Assembly (NCBI RefSeq): GCF_030996345.1
Contig: NZ_CP118747.1
Coordinates: forward strand, 742,001-806,000
Source: Acidithiobacillus sp. AMEEHan
Lineage (GTDB): Bacteria > Pseudomonadota > Gammaproteobacteria > Acidithiobacillales > Acidithiobacillaceae
DNA length: 64,000 nucleotides
Reading direction: 5' to 3'
A model generated the notes under the pieces. That model saw only the letters and a program-made list of their open reading frames with translations, searched no databases and was not told where the DNA came from. Of the stretch, positions 41,167-49,847 are shown piece after piece (position 1 is the first letter of the stretch; each line of letters opens with the position of its first letter). The translations under genes were made by a program, and so were the position numbers.

Positions 41167-41752
41167 AGCCCGCATTGGGGTTCTTGGGTTGTTGTGCCTG
41201 GCTCCTTGGCCAGCCGGGGCCCAGACCGGCCCTTGGGACCTGCAGACACTCCTGCAACAAATGGCCGAGGTCAAATCGGCGTCTGCGAGTTTCACCCAAA
41301 CGCAGACCTCGCCGTTGCTATCTAAGCCACTCACCAGCACCGGCGTACTGAGCTACAAGGCCCCTGACTATCTGGTCAAGGTGACGCTCGCTCCGATACA
41401 TGAAACCTTCATTCTTGACCATCAACGAATTACGATCAGCGGCGGCCCCCATGATCAGACACAGGTATTCAATGTTACTGACGCACCACAAATCAGTGGT
41501 CTGATAGGTGGAATACAGGCGGTTCTCTCGGGTAACGAAACGACACTGAAGCAATTGTATATCGTTAGGCTCGACGGATCTCGCAGCGCTTGGGAACTTC
41601 AACTCCTACCGCGATCAGAAAATGTAAAAAAATTGGTGCAAAGTATGACGATCTACGGCGACGGCCGCCGCCTAACGCGAATGAAAACCATAAGCCCTAC
41701 TGGCAGTGTCACGAACATGCTGATTTCGGAGACGATTACGCTTGCGCACTAA
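41150..41752 (+). CDS. LolA-like periplasmic lipid/lipoprotein carrier
   Basis: 200 residues from ATG 41150. A signal peptide (ARIGVLGLLCLAPWPAGA, cut before QTGPW) is followed by a LolA-like half-barrel: LLQQMAEVKSASASFTQTQT, GVLSYKAPDYLVKVTLAPIHETFILD and a strand ending in LLPRSENVKKLVQSMTIYGDG. LolA carries lipoproteins to the outer membrane; cluster-encoded relatives are believed to carry the aryl polyene lipid. The upstream start (41075) is less likely because it lies inside the acyltransferase. It overlaps the exporter TTG by 11 bases. Confidence 0.8.
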   Translation: MTSGCKARIGVLGLLCLAPWPAGAQTGPWDLQTLLQQMAEVKSASASFTQTQTSPLLSKPLTSTGVLSYKAPDYLVKVTLAPIHETFILDHQRITISGGPHDQTQVFNVTDAPQISGLIGGIQAVLSGNETTLKQLYIVRLDGSRSAWELQLLPRSENVKKLVQSMTIYGDGRRLTRMKTISPTGSVTNMLISETITLAH

Positions 41753-44069
41753 TCGCTGGGCACTGATACTTTGGGGGATCCTACTAATCATTGGCCTGGC
41801 CGTGGACATAACCAGTGCCTATCGCACTAAGATGACCAATTTTCTCCCACACTCCGCGCCGCTGGCGCAGCGAGTTTTGGAACGCCAAGTGAACGGCGGG
41901 GCAGCCTCGCGTCTTTTGTTATTATCTATACAGGGCGCCCCAACACCGGTGTTGGCGACCCTCAGCCAGAAATTAGCTCAGGCGCTGCGCAAAAGTCCTC
42001 ATTTTATCGATGTGATGAATGGTGATGCCCAATCAACTGAGCCGCTGCAGCAATTTGTGTGGAAAAATCGTTACCTTCTCAGTCCAACCACAATCCCATC
42101 GCAGTTTACCGTAGCGACATTGCATAATACTTTGCAACACGATGTTGGGTTACTGGCAAGCAACTTGGGCCCTCTGCTGTCGCAAAGCCTCGCCGCCGAC
42201 CCTACAAATGCCGTACTAGGGATAATGACAAATCTACGCGTATCTGGATCGGGCCCGGCGTTGCGACATGGTGTATGGACATCCGCAAACGGTGATGCAG
42301 CGCTACTGCTAGTTCACACCCACGCGTTTGGCTTCGATCTGGATGCGCAACAGCGCGATATCCAGCTCATACAGACCCGCTTTGATCAGATCCGCAGCAC
42401 TACCGCCGGTGCGCGAGAAACTCGGATCCGCCTTACCGGGCCTGGTGTCTTTGGCGTACAGACACGCGATATCATTCAACACGATGTTACCCTATTATCT
42501 ACACTGGCAATACTCGGCGTAGTTTTATTGTTGATCTATGCCTATCGTTCTCCCCGCATGCTCCTGCTCGGATTACTACCGATAATCAGCGGCGCAATAA
42601 TTGGGATTGCGGTTGTATCCCTCCAATTTGGCTACGTGTTGGGCATCACCCTAGGATTTGGTATCACCCTGATTGGCGAAGCGCTAGACTATGCTACCTA
42701 CCTGTTTACACAAACCAGTCGTCGGGAAGACACAAACGATACTTTGAAACGAATTTGGCCAACCTTACGACTAGGAGCCTTAACCTCGATCGTCGGATTT
42801 TCCGCCATGTTAGCCTCAAGTTTTTCTGGGTTTACACAGTTGGGGTTATTTTCGATTGCCGGATTAGTCACTTCTGTGTTGGTTACACGTTACGTTCTGC
42901 CGCCTTTGGTTCCGCATCAGTTTCAAGCGGTAGGAGCGGAAAACATTGCGCGTCCTGTGCGATGGTTGATTCAGCACCGCAGACCTGTCCGCGTCATCTT
43001 CCTGCTGGCGGTCGCCGCCGGGGCACTGATTTTGTTCGCCTATCGAGGTGTGACTTGGGACAAAAACCTGATGAATCTGAGCCCTATTCCGCCAGCGGCC
43101 CAAGAACTAAATACACGACTTAGCAAAGAGTTAGGGATACCTAAGCAACGTTACTTTGCGGTCTTTTCTGCCGCAAGTGCTCAGCAGGCATTACAGAAAA
43201 GTGAAGAGCTAGAGCCATTGCTGCGCCATTTACAGACTCAGAACCATATAAGATCTTTCGATCTGCCCAGTAACGTGCTCCCCAGCGATGCGACCCAACG
43301 GGCGCGCAGAGCTGCACTGCCGTCCGAACCCATCCTCCGGTCTCGTTTACGTCAGGCATTGGTGGGTCTACCTTTTCGACCTGGAGTATTCTCACCGTTT
43401 CTCAAGGATGTGGCAGCAGCTCGCGAAGCACCGCTCTTGACGCCAGACGATTTACCACCTGCGCTGGCACTACGCTTTGATTCCATGCTGGTCCATTATC
43501 GGACACAGTGGGTGGTTATCGCACCCTTATTCGGCGTCTCGCAGCCTCGAATCATTAAACAAACACTAGCTTCCAGGAAGATTGAACTGGTGGACCTACA
43601 GGAGCAAAGTACAGCTCTCCTCGCGACCTTCCAGCACGAAGCGATAATGCTTGCCATCGTCGGTAGCTTAGCGATCCTCGCGTTGTTGTGGCTGGGACTA
43701 CGTTCCATACGACGGACGCTCAAAGTTGCGGTGCCGCTCGCGTTGGCAGTGGTCTTGACGGCTGCGATAGTAACCTTCGGCGATGCGAAACTGAATATTT
43801 TCATTGTAATGGGCTTTGTGCTAACCGTCGCCACGGGATCGAACTATTGTTTGTTTTTTGAGCGTGCCGTGCCGGGGGACCCACTTTGGGAACGCGCTAT
43901 AACGTCCATCGTACTGGCCAATTTATGCACGGTTGGCGCTTATGGGCTGATGGGCTTCTCCGACATTCCTGTGCTTCATGATATTGGCGTGACTGTAGCG
44001 CTCGGCACCTTTCTCAGCCTGATTGCCGGAGCCCTTCTAAGCCTGCCAAAAGCACCGGAGATCGCATGA
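41742..44069 (+). CDS. MMPL/RND-superfamily exporter
   Basis: 775-residue integral membrane exporter of the MMPL type. A first transmembrane segment (WALILWGILLIIGLAVDIT) is followed by a large periplasmic domain, a group of about five segments (for example VTLLSTLAILGVVLLLIYAY, MLLLGLLPIISGAIIGIAVV and LITSIVGFSAMLASS-like), a second periplasmic domain and a second group near the C-terminus (LAIVGSLAILALLWLGLRSI, AVPLALAVVLTAAIVTFGD). It likely moves the polyene or its lipid out of the inner membrane to the LolA-like carrier. The start codon TTG 41742 overlaps the preceding gene; alternatives lie within the first helix. Confidence 0.88.
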   Translation: MRTNRWALILWGILLIIGLAVDITSAYRTKMTNFLPHSAPLAQRVLERQVNGGAASRLLLLSIQGAPTPVLATLSQKLAQALRKSPHFIDVMNGDAQSTEPLQQFVWKNRYLLSPTTIPSQFTVATLHNTLQHDVGLLASNLGPLLSQSLAADPTNAVLGIMTNLRVSGSGPALRHGVWTSANGDAALLLVHTHAFGFDLDAQQRDIQLIQTRFDQIRSTTAGARETRIRLTGPGVFGVQTRDIIQHDVTLLSTLAILGVVLLLIYAYRSPRMLLLGLLPIISGAIIGIAVVSLQFGYVLGITLGFGITLIGEALDYATYLFTQTSRREDTNDTLKRIWPTLRLGALTSIVGFSAMLASSFSGFTQLGLFSIAGLVTSVLVTRYVLPPLVPHQFQAVGAENIARPVRWLIQHRRPVRVIFLLAVAAGALILFAYRGVTWDKNLMNLSPIPPAAQELNTRLSKELGIPKQRYFAVFSAASAQQALQKSEELEPLLRHLQTQNHIRSFDLPSNVLPSDATQRARRAALPSEPILRSRLRQALVGLPFRPGVFSPFLKDVAAAREAPLLTPDDLPPALALRFDSMLVHYRTQWVVIAPLFGVSQPRIIKQTLASRKIELVDLQEQSTALLATFQHEAIMLAIVGSLAILALLWLGLRSIRRTLKVAVPLALAVVLTAAIVTFGDAKLNIFIVMGFVLTVATGSNYCLFFERAVPGDPLWERAITSIVLANLCTVGAYGLMGFSDIPVLHDIGVTVALGTFLSLIAGALLSLPKAPEIA

Positions 44070-44752
44070 AGGAAACCATCGCCGCACGCCTAGAGTATCT
44101 ATCGCCCGAGATTGGCGATGGCCGTGTGCTTCTGATCATGCTCCCTGGTGCCGGCATGCATGCGGCGGATTTCTTTACCCACGATATGGTTTCGCCAGTG
44201 CAGAGCCAGACTTGCCCAATAGATATTGTGGCATTGGAATTTGAACTCGGAATATACCTGGAAGACAAGACCATGGCCAGCGTGCTTCATGAACACGCGA
44301 TCCTGCCCGCACTCAATCAGGGTTACCAACGCATTTGGCTATTAGGAATCTCTTTGGGCGGCATGGGTGCACTCCTATATTCCAGCATATACTGGCGATA
44401 CGTCACCGGAATATTCTTGCTAGCCCCGTTTATCGGGACGCGGGGAACCGTGGCTGCGCTGTCGAATGCCGGCGGATTTGAATTCCCGCTCGACCGGATA
44501 GGGATGACGAATACGGAGCAATCGATACTGGAATGGGTAGCGCAGCATCTGAAAAAGAAGCAAGGCACAAACCCTCAACTATATTTAGGCTACGGACGTC
44601 AGGACCGATTTTGTTCTGGCGCAAAGTTATTGGCAAGATATTTACCATCTGGCAATATCTGTGAGCAAGATGGTGGCCATGACTGGCCGACGTGGAAAAA
44701 TCTTTGGTACGAATTTCTCAGCCGCTCACCTTTCCTGCAAAACGGCATCTGA
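44066..44752 (+). CDS. Alpha/beta-hydrolase-fold protein
   Basis: 228-residue probable alpha/beta hydrolase. The nucleophile elbow GISLGG places Ser96 after a buried strand (IWLLG); Asp180 in GYGRQDRF and His205 in DGGHDWPTW complete the likely triad. The start contains the oxyanion-type LPGAGMHAADF. No signal peptide is visible, so it would act in the cytoplasm. In the cluster it could release the polyene from its ACP, or trim a donor lipid; a cluster-specific role is inferred from its ATGA overlaps with the exporter and the following gene. Not a standard component of described aryl polyene clusters as far as I recall. Confidence 0.65.
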   Translation: MKETIAARLEYLSPEIGDGRVLLIMLPGAGMHAADFFTHDMVSPVQSQTCPIDIVALEFELGIYLEDKTMASVLHEHAILPALNQGYQRIWLLGISLGGMGALLYSSIYWRYVTGIFLLAPFIGTRGTVAALSNAGGFEFPLDRIGMTNTEQSILEWVAQHLKKKQGTNPQLYLGYGRQDRFCSGAKLLARYLPSGNICEQDGGHDWPTWKNLWYEFLSRSPFLQNGI

Positions 44753-45954
44753 TGAACCCTATGGACAACATCACGAATCGCGCACGAGAGCTCGGAAAGC
44801 ACCCAGATCAAGATAACTATGCGAGTTTTTTTCCTTATTATGCGGAATTTTCCGCTCTCTCGGAATTCCGCAAGAAGCCTGGTGTTGGCATCGAGTTGAG
44901 CAGCGGCATCGGAGGCCACTCGGTATTGTACCTGAATGGCGTCAAAGTGGATCGGACGGCTAACGGCTATCCCCTGCTCCAGGTTTGCGGCGAAGACGAG
45001 TCTCCTGCAACGGTCGGGGCCGGCATTAGCGTCAACGAACATTATCGCAATGCCAATTGGATCGCCATAGAAGGTCGTGATTTCTTCATGCGGGGCACAC
45101 TCGGTGTGGGCGAGCCTTTAACCCATGAGAACTATCTTCACACCCAAGAGCAGGCAAAAGCCTTTGGCATACTTGATGGCATAGAATTTCATTCCCAATT
45201 CTTAAACAACAAGCCTCGCGGGATGTCAACACAAGACTACATGTACGAGCTGTCGATCGCAACGGATTTCGCTGTCCGCTTTGGCCGGGATGCATATTGC
45301 GCTCGTGTACCATTAGATCGCGAGCAGATGGAAGCGGTGGTGAATTACCTAAACATGCTCAATCATCCCTACCGCGAGGGATCGAAACAATATACGTGGA
45401 AACTCTTTAATGACAACTGTGTCCATGTCGCTCATAACGCCTTGGCACAAGCCGGGATTTGGCCTGCCTGGCCAACTGGGCAATGGGCGGTGCGCGCAGC
45501 ATTCAGATTTCCCGTACCAAAAAATACTTTTGTAGACTTGGTATTGCGTACCAACGATTTGCCCCTGACCGATGCCAAATCTCTTCTGACCGATGCAAAC
45601 GTTCGAAGCAGCCTGTTGCGCTGGGGTAGTTTGCCAACGAAGCCTGGAGCACTCACCATATTTGAGCCCGCAATATTGCCAAACGATATTTACGATGTAT
45701 ACAGAAACTTGAAATTGATTTTCTACGATAACCCTTTCTGGGGCCCTTATCGGTTTCACCTGAAGAGAATTTTTAAAAGTCTCCGCTATACCCAACTCCG
45801 CGATAATCTAACTCATTTCGTTGACATTTATTCTCGGGCACAATATTTCCAAAAGCATATAGAGGAAGATTTGCGAGAATGCTACAACGCCCATATCATA
45901 CGTTTTCGGGGGGAGGCCTCGCGAATCCTTCGATATCTTGAGGAGGCAACATGA
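44752..45954 (+). CDS. Uncharacterised protein with a possible permuted papain-like His/Cys site
   Basis: 400 residues, not recognised as a named family. The visible pattern is GIGGHSVLYLNG with His56 near the start and NDNCVHVAHNALAQAG with Cys223 and His225/His228 further on. A histidine before a cysteine, with such contexts, resembles circularly permuted NlpC/P60 or LRAT-like acyltransferases and hydrolases; this is an inference. Residues from about 240 to 400 are a soluble, aromatic and charged region with no known motif. No signal peptide. It is coupled upstream to the hydrolase (TGATG) and downstream to the ketosynthase (ATGA), so it is an integral cluster gene. Confidence 0.55.
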   Translation: MNPMDNITNRARELGKHPDQDNYASFFPYYAEFSALSEFRKKPGVGIELSSGIGGHSVLYLNGVKVDRTANGYPLLQVCGEDESPATVGAGISVNEHYRNANWIAIEGRDFFMRGTLGVGEPLTHENYLHTQEQAKAFGILDGIEFHSQFLNNKPRGMSTQDYMYELSIATDFAVRFGRDAYCARVPLDREQMEAVVNYLNMLNHPYREGSKQYTWKLFNDNCVHVAHNALAQAGIWPAWPTGQWAVRAAFRFPVPKNTFVDLVLRTNDLPLTDAKSLLTDANVRSSLLRWGSLPTKPGALTIFEPAILPNDIYDVYRNLKLIFYDNPFWGPYRFHLKRIFKSLRYTQLRDNLTHFVDIYSRAQYFQKHIEEDLRECYNAHIIRFRGEASRILRYLEEAT

Positions 45955-47147
45955 CCGGCCTGGTATTTTCTGCCTTTTCCGTCGTCTCTCCCATCGGGGC
46001 CGGCCAGCAGGAAACGCTAGCCAACTTGAGAATGGGTCATAGCGGCTTGACGGCAAAACCGCTCATCCCTCTCCCGATTGCTGCTTACTCTGGGCAAGTG
46101 GATGGTCTGACGGACTCGGTATTACCCGATCCATGGTCAGCATATGATTGCCGCAATCATCGCCTTGCTTTGCGAGCATTGCTCCAAGACGATCTGATGG
46201 ATGCAGTCGAGGGCGCGAAACGTCGCTATCATCCATCGCGTATTGGTTTATTTCTGGGAACCAGCACTTCTGGGATACTGGAAACCGAACAGGCATATCG
46301 CCATAGGGATCCGGTAACCGGCGCTTTACCCAAGACCTTGCACTATGCCGAGACCCATAATACCTATGCGCTCGGCCGCTTTGTGCGTGAATTTCTTGGA
46401 TTGCAGGGACCATCGTATGTCATTTCCACCGCCTGTGCAGCGAGCGCCAAAGCATTTGCCAGTGCTGCACGCATGATCGATGCTGGCGTATGTGACGCCG
46501 CCTTGGTCGGCGGTGTAGATACCCTATGCGGCACCACCTTGTTCGGCTTCCATGCCTTAGGAGTCATCGCAGAAGGTCCTTGTCGTCCTTTCGATGCCGA
46601 GCGCAACGGCATTTCCATAGGCGAAGGCGCGGGTTTCGTGCTTCTGGAAAGACCACATGGCGGGCATCATGACAGGAGCATTCGCCTTCTCGGCGTGGGT
46701 GAGAGCTCCGACGCCTATCACATGTCTTCTCCTCACCCCCAGGGCGAAGGAGCACGCAAAGCTATGGAAAACGCTCTGCATGCCGCAGGATTGTGCGCAG
46801 AAGAAATCGACTACATCAACCTCCATGGAACAGCAACGATCATTGGCGATGCTGCGGAGGACAAAGCCGTATCCAGCCTGTTCGGCAAAACCGTACCGTG
46901 CAGTTCCAGTAAAGGGTTTACGGGCCATACCCTCGGTGCATCGGGGGTGTTGGGGGTAATCTTTGGAGCACTGGCACTGCGCGCACAGTTCATCCCTGGC
47001 AGTCCCCACACCCGCACTATCGACCCGGACTTTGTTATAAACTACCAACGCATTGGACAAACGGCGTCCGTGCGGCACGTGCTCTGTAATACCTTCGGAT
47101 TCGGCGGCGTCAATTGTAGCGTCATACTCGGGCAGGCGGGAGAATGA
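45951..47147 (+). CDS. Beta-ketoacyl-ACP synthase (elongating ketosynthase)
   Basis: 398-residue type II ketosynthase (FabF-like fold). The catalytic Cys162 (STACAAS), His292 (NLHGTAT) and His326 (KGFTGHTLGASG) are all in place, so the enzyme should be active. It should condense malonyl-ACP with the aryl-loaded acyl-ACP. In the characterised aryl polyene system an equivalent ketosynthase works with a truncated partner of the chain-length-factor type, which is precisely the next gene (4-base overlap). Confidence 0.92.
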   Translation: MTGLVFSAFSVVSPIGAGQQETLANLRMGHSGLTAKPLIPLPIAAYSGQVDGLTDSVLPDPWSAYDCRNHRLALRALLQDDLMDAVEGAKRRYHPSRIGLFLGTSTSGILETEQAYRHRDPVTGALPKTLHYAETHNTYALGRFVREFLGLQGPSYVISTACAASAKAFASAARMIDAGVCDAALVGGVDTLCGTTLFGFHALGVIAEGPCRPFDAERNGISIGEGAGFVLLERPHGGHHDRSIRLLGVGESSDAYHMSSPHPQGEGARKAMENALHAAGLCAEEIDYINLHGTATIIGDAAEDKAVSSLFGKTVPCSSSKGFTGHTLGASGVLGVIFGALALRAQFIPGSPHTRTIDPDFVINYQRIGQTASVRHVLCNTFGFGGVNCSVILGQAGE

Positions 47148-47953
47148 AACTGTTCATAGAGGGCATCGGCCTGCTGGCTCCAGGTCTCAGCGGCTGGCCG
47201 GCGAGCCAAGATGTGCTGGCGGGGATCATCCCCTATCAAGGCACACTCACCCCACTGCCCATGGCGACCCTCCTGCCTAGCAACGAGCGGCGTCGAGCGC
47301 CGGAGATCGTGCGGGTAGCGCTCGCTGTCGGCTTGGAGGCGCTCACCAGCAGCCAAAGGAACCCGGCCCAGCTCCCAGCGGTTTTTGCCTCATCTGGCGG
47401 CGAAGGGAATACGATTCACGAAATCATGTGTACCCTGGCTGATGCGGAACCAGCACTCTCTCCAACTCATTTTCACAACTCCGTGCATAATGTGTGCGCA
47501 GGCTATTGGAGCATTGCAACCGGGTCTCACCAGGCTACCACCAGCGTTTGTGCATATGACGGCAGCTTTGCGGCGGGATTGCTGGAAGCTGGGGCGCAAG
47601 CGCAGATCAGTGGTGCCGCCCTACTCATCGCGTATGACATGCCCTATCCAGCGCCATTGGGGGATATCCGCTCGATAGGTGCCCCCTTCTTCGGCATCGC
47701 TTTCGTCTTGGCATCGGCGCCGTCACCAATGAGTGTCGCCTGCCTCAGTATGGCAACCGGCACCGAGACAGAGCCGACCCTCGTTCCTAATCCGTCTTTG
47801 GAGGTGTTGCGGCGTCACACTCCGGCGGCGAGGTGCTTACCACTGCTGTGTGCCCTAGCGGAAAAGCAGCCGCAAGTGGTAGTCTTGGACTACTTGCCCG
47901 GATACTCCTTGCCTCTCGAAATATCCTTCATCAATTCGCTGGGGGAAAAGTAG
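47144..47953 (+). CDS. Chain-length-factor-like ketosynthase homologue (truncated)
   Basis: 269 residues, about two thirds of a ketosynthase. The N-terminal ketosynthase half is recognisable: IEGIGLLAPGLSGWPA, VFASSGGEGNTIHEIM, and the nucleophile-region motif TTSVCAYDGSFAAGLLEAG. The second half with the two catalytic histidines (HGT and KGxxGH) is missing, so it cannot condense alone. Such a protein is expected to pair with the ketosynthase before it and to set chain length. It is followed 3 bases later by the second dehydratase gene. Confidence 0.8.
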   Translation: MKLFIEGIGLLAPGLSGWPASQDVLAGIIPYQGTLTPLPMATLLPSNERRRAPEIVRVALAVGLEALTSSQRNPAQLPAVFASSGGEGNTIHEIMCTLADAEPALSPTHFHNSVHNVCAGYWSIATGSHQATTSVCAYDGSFAAGLLEAGAQAQISGAALLIAYDMPYPAPLGDIRSIGAPFFGIAFVLASAPSPMSVACLSMATGTETEPTLVPNPSLEVLRRHTPAARCLPLLCALAEKQPQVVVLDYLPGYSLPLEISFINSLGEK

Positions 47954-47956
47954 ACG

Positions 47957-48397
47957 ATGGGCGGCATGGCACGAGAGCAAATTTTGCGACATATTCCGCA
48001 CGCCGGGGAGATGTGCCTTCTTGACGAGGTGCTGGAGTGGGATGCCGATACTTTGTCTGCAGTTTCACAACGTTATCAACACGCGAATAACCCTTTGCGG
48101 CGCTGCGACGCCACCTTCGGCACTGCAAGCGCCATAGAAATTGCAGCGCAAGCAATGGCGTTGCACGGAGCCCTTACAGCATCTTTGGCTGAAAGCCCGT
48201 CACCCGGCTATCTGGTCAGCTTACGCAATGTCCACATTGAAGCACCCGTCCTCACCGACGCACTAGGGCCTTTGCAAATTTTGGTTCGTCGCCACGAAAG
48301 CTCCATCGCCGGCGCCCGCTACTCGTTTCTCATTAGCGCCGCCGCGAACCCCCGAGTCAGCGGTTTGGCAATGGTGATCTTTGGAGACCATCCTTGA
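47957..48397 (+). CDS. Hotdog-fold dehydratase of the ApeP/3-hydroxydecanoyl-ACP dehydratase type
   Basis: 146-residue hotdog protein. HIPHAGEMCLLDEVLEWD with the catalytic-type His and the AIEIAAQAMALHGA helix match the ApeP-like dehydratases found in aryl polyene clusters. With the 95-residue protein encoded earlier it probably forms the heterodimeric dehydratase that makes each double bond. An in-frame ATG at 47966 (third codon group) is an alternative start. ATGA-type overlap with the reductase downstream. Confidence 0.8.
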   Translation: MGGMAREQILRHIPHAGEMCLLDEVLEWDADTLSAVSQRYQHANNPLRRCDATFGTASAIEIAAQAMALHGALTASLAESPSPGYLVSLRNVHIEAPVLTDALGPLQILVRRHESSIAGARYSFLISAAANPRVSGLAMVIFGDHP

Positions 48398-49113
48398 GGC
48401 ACGCACTGGTAACCGGCGGCAGCGGTAGCATCGGTGCGGCCATTGCCAATGCCCTGGCGTCAGCGGGTAATCATGTTCATGTTCATGCCCACTCCCATCC
48501 GGATCAAGCGATAGCGGTGGTAAGACAAATTCAGAGTGCCGGTGGCTCTGCAGAAACGATATATTTTGATGTCACGGATGCGGAATCGACGCAGTCGGCG
48601 CTCACAAACCTGTTACAGAAGACGCCGATACAGATTCTGGTAAACAACGCCGGCATTCATGATGATGCGCCGTTGGCCGGTATGCGGACAGAGCAATGGA
48701 TGCAGGTAATAAACGTCTCGCTGCATGGCTTTTTCCATGTTACTCAGCCGTTACTCCTCCCGATGATCCGCACACGCTGGGGTAGAATTATCAATATCTC
48801 TTCTGTATCAGGGGTTGTGGGAAATCGCGGCCAAGCCAATTACGCAGCAGCAAAAGCGGGCCTACACGGAGCGACGCGGACTTTGGCGCTGGAGCTTGCT
48901 AGTCGTGGGATCACGGTGAACACGGTAGCGCCGGGAATTATTGCCACACCGAATACCAGCAAACTATTTTCCGACGAAGCGATACAACGCCTGGTCCCCA
49001 TGAAACGGGCAGGGACCCCGCAGGAGGTGGCAAACGTAGTTGCGTTTCTCGCCTCGGAGCAGGCGAGTTACGTATCCGGCCAACTCATTCAGGTGAATGG
49101 CGCCATGACTTAA
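48394..49113 (+). CDS. 3-oxoacyl-ACP reductase (FabG-like short-chain dehydrogenase)
   Basis: 239-residue NADP-dependent SDR. TGGSGSIGAAIANAL is the dinucleotide motif, NNAGIHDD the structural NNAG, and the catalytic Ser-Tyr-Lys are in NISSVSGVVGN and YAAAKAG. The C-terminal loop ATPNTSKLF and the end YVSGQLIQVNGAMT are normal. It reduces each 3-ketoacyl-ACP during polyene extension. The TTG start overlaps the dehydratase stop by 4 bases; its TAA overlaps the convergent glycosyltransferase by 4 bases. A further full-length ketosynthase, often present after this gene in other aryl polyene clusters, is absent. Confidence 0.92.
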   Translation: MRHALVTGGSGSIGAAIANALASAGNHVHVHAHSHPDQAIAVVRQIQSAGGSAETIYFDVTDAESTQSALTNLLQKTPIQILVNNAGIHDDAPLAGMRTEQWMQVINVSLHGFFHVTQPLLLPMIRTRWGRIINISSVSGVVGNRGQANYAAAKAGLHGATRTLALELASRGITVNTVAPGIIATPNTSKLFSDEAIQRLVPMKRAGTPQEVANVVAFLASEQASYVSGQLIQVNGAMT

Positions 49114-49838
49114 CGACGCCCGACGCCAATGCATTGCAAAAGTCTTAAGGATAACAAGCGCAGGTGCATGGCTACCAAGCGTAAATTATCACGAAGGTAG
49201 TGAAAATGAGATATTCCTCCTTCCTCGGCACTAAAATAATAAACCGGCACTACCCGGTGATGCCATGGAACTCCGCGCCAGCTCAATCGCACGACCACCT
49301 CTGGATCAAAATCATAACCACGCATATGCCGGCTTGATTCCATAACGGCACGGAGCTCTTGCACCGGATATACGCGAAACCCAAACAGAACGTCACCGAT
49401 CGGAACCCCAGATTCCAAGCGCGCCAATAAATTGGAGATCTTTCTTCCCCAAACCCGTATCCTTGGCGCTGCCTCATCAAAGCGTGGGATCCCCAGGATC
49501 ATGGCGCCTGGACACTGCTCTGCAGCAGTCATGAACGACGGAATTTCTGCGACCGGGTGCTGACCATCACCGTCCATGATCAAGACATCGTGAAAACCAC
49601 ATTCTTGGGCCGTACGGAGGCCATCCAATATCGCTGATCCTTTTCCGCCATTGACAGCGCGCCGAATGATACGTAAGCCATTTGCATCCAGATGAGAGAG
49701 GGGCAGATCACTACCATCATCGCTGCCATCAATGACCACCCAAACGTCCTGCCAGTTCTGCAAAGCGCCGACTACGGTTTCATAAAGTTTTGGGCCGGAA
49801 TTGTAGCTAGGGATTAAGACCAGCTTCATCCGCTCCAC
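49110..49838 (-). CDS. Family 2 glycosyltransferase
   Basis: 242-residue GT-A fold glycosyltransferase. LIPSYNSGPKLYETV at the start, the DGSDDGSD loop, the DxD-type DGDGQHP (nucleotide-sugar metal site) and the FRVYPV segment are typical of the dolichol-phosphate-mannose synthase-like GT2 group. A glycosyltransferase in an aryl polyene cluster is expected to add a sugar to the polyene head or to the lipid carrier. I keep the GTG 49838 start because GAGG lies 7 bases before it; ATG 49829 is possible. Encoded on the minus strand with the halogenase-like gene 10 bases upstream. Confidence 0.82.
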   Translation of the reverse strand: MERMKLVLIPSYNSGPKLYETVVGALQNWQDVWVVIDGSDDGSDLPLSHLDANGLRIIRRAVNGGKGSAILDGLRTAQECGFHDVLIMDGDGQHPVAEIPSFMTAAEQCPGAMILGIPRFDEAAPRIRVWGRKISNLLARLESGVPIGDVLFGFRVYPVQELRAVMESSRHMRGYDFDPEVVVRLSWRGVPWHHRVVPVYYFSAEEGGISHFHYLRDNLRLVAMHLRLLSLRLLQCIGVGRR

Positions 49839-49847
49839 GGCAGTGCC

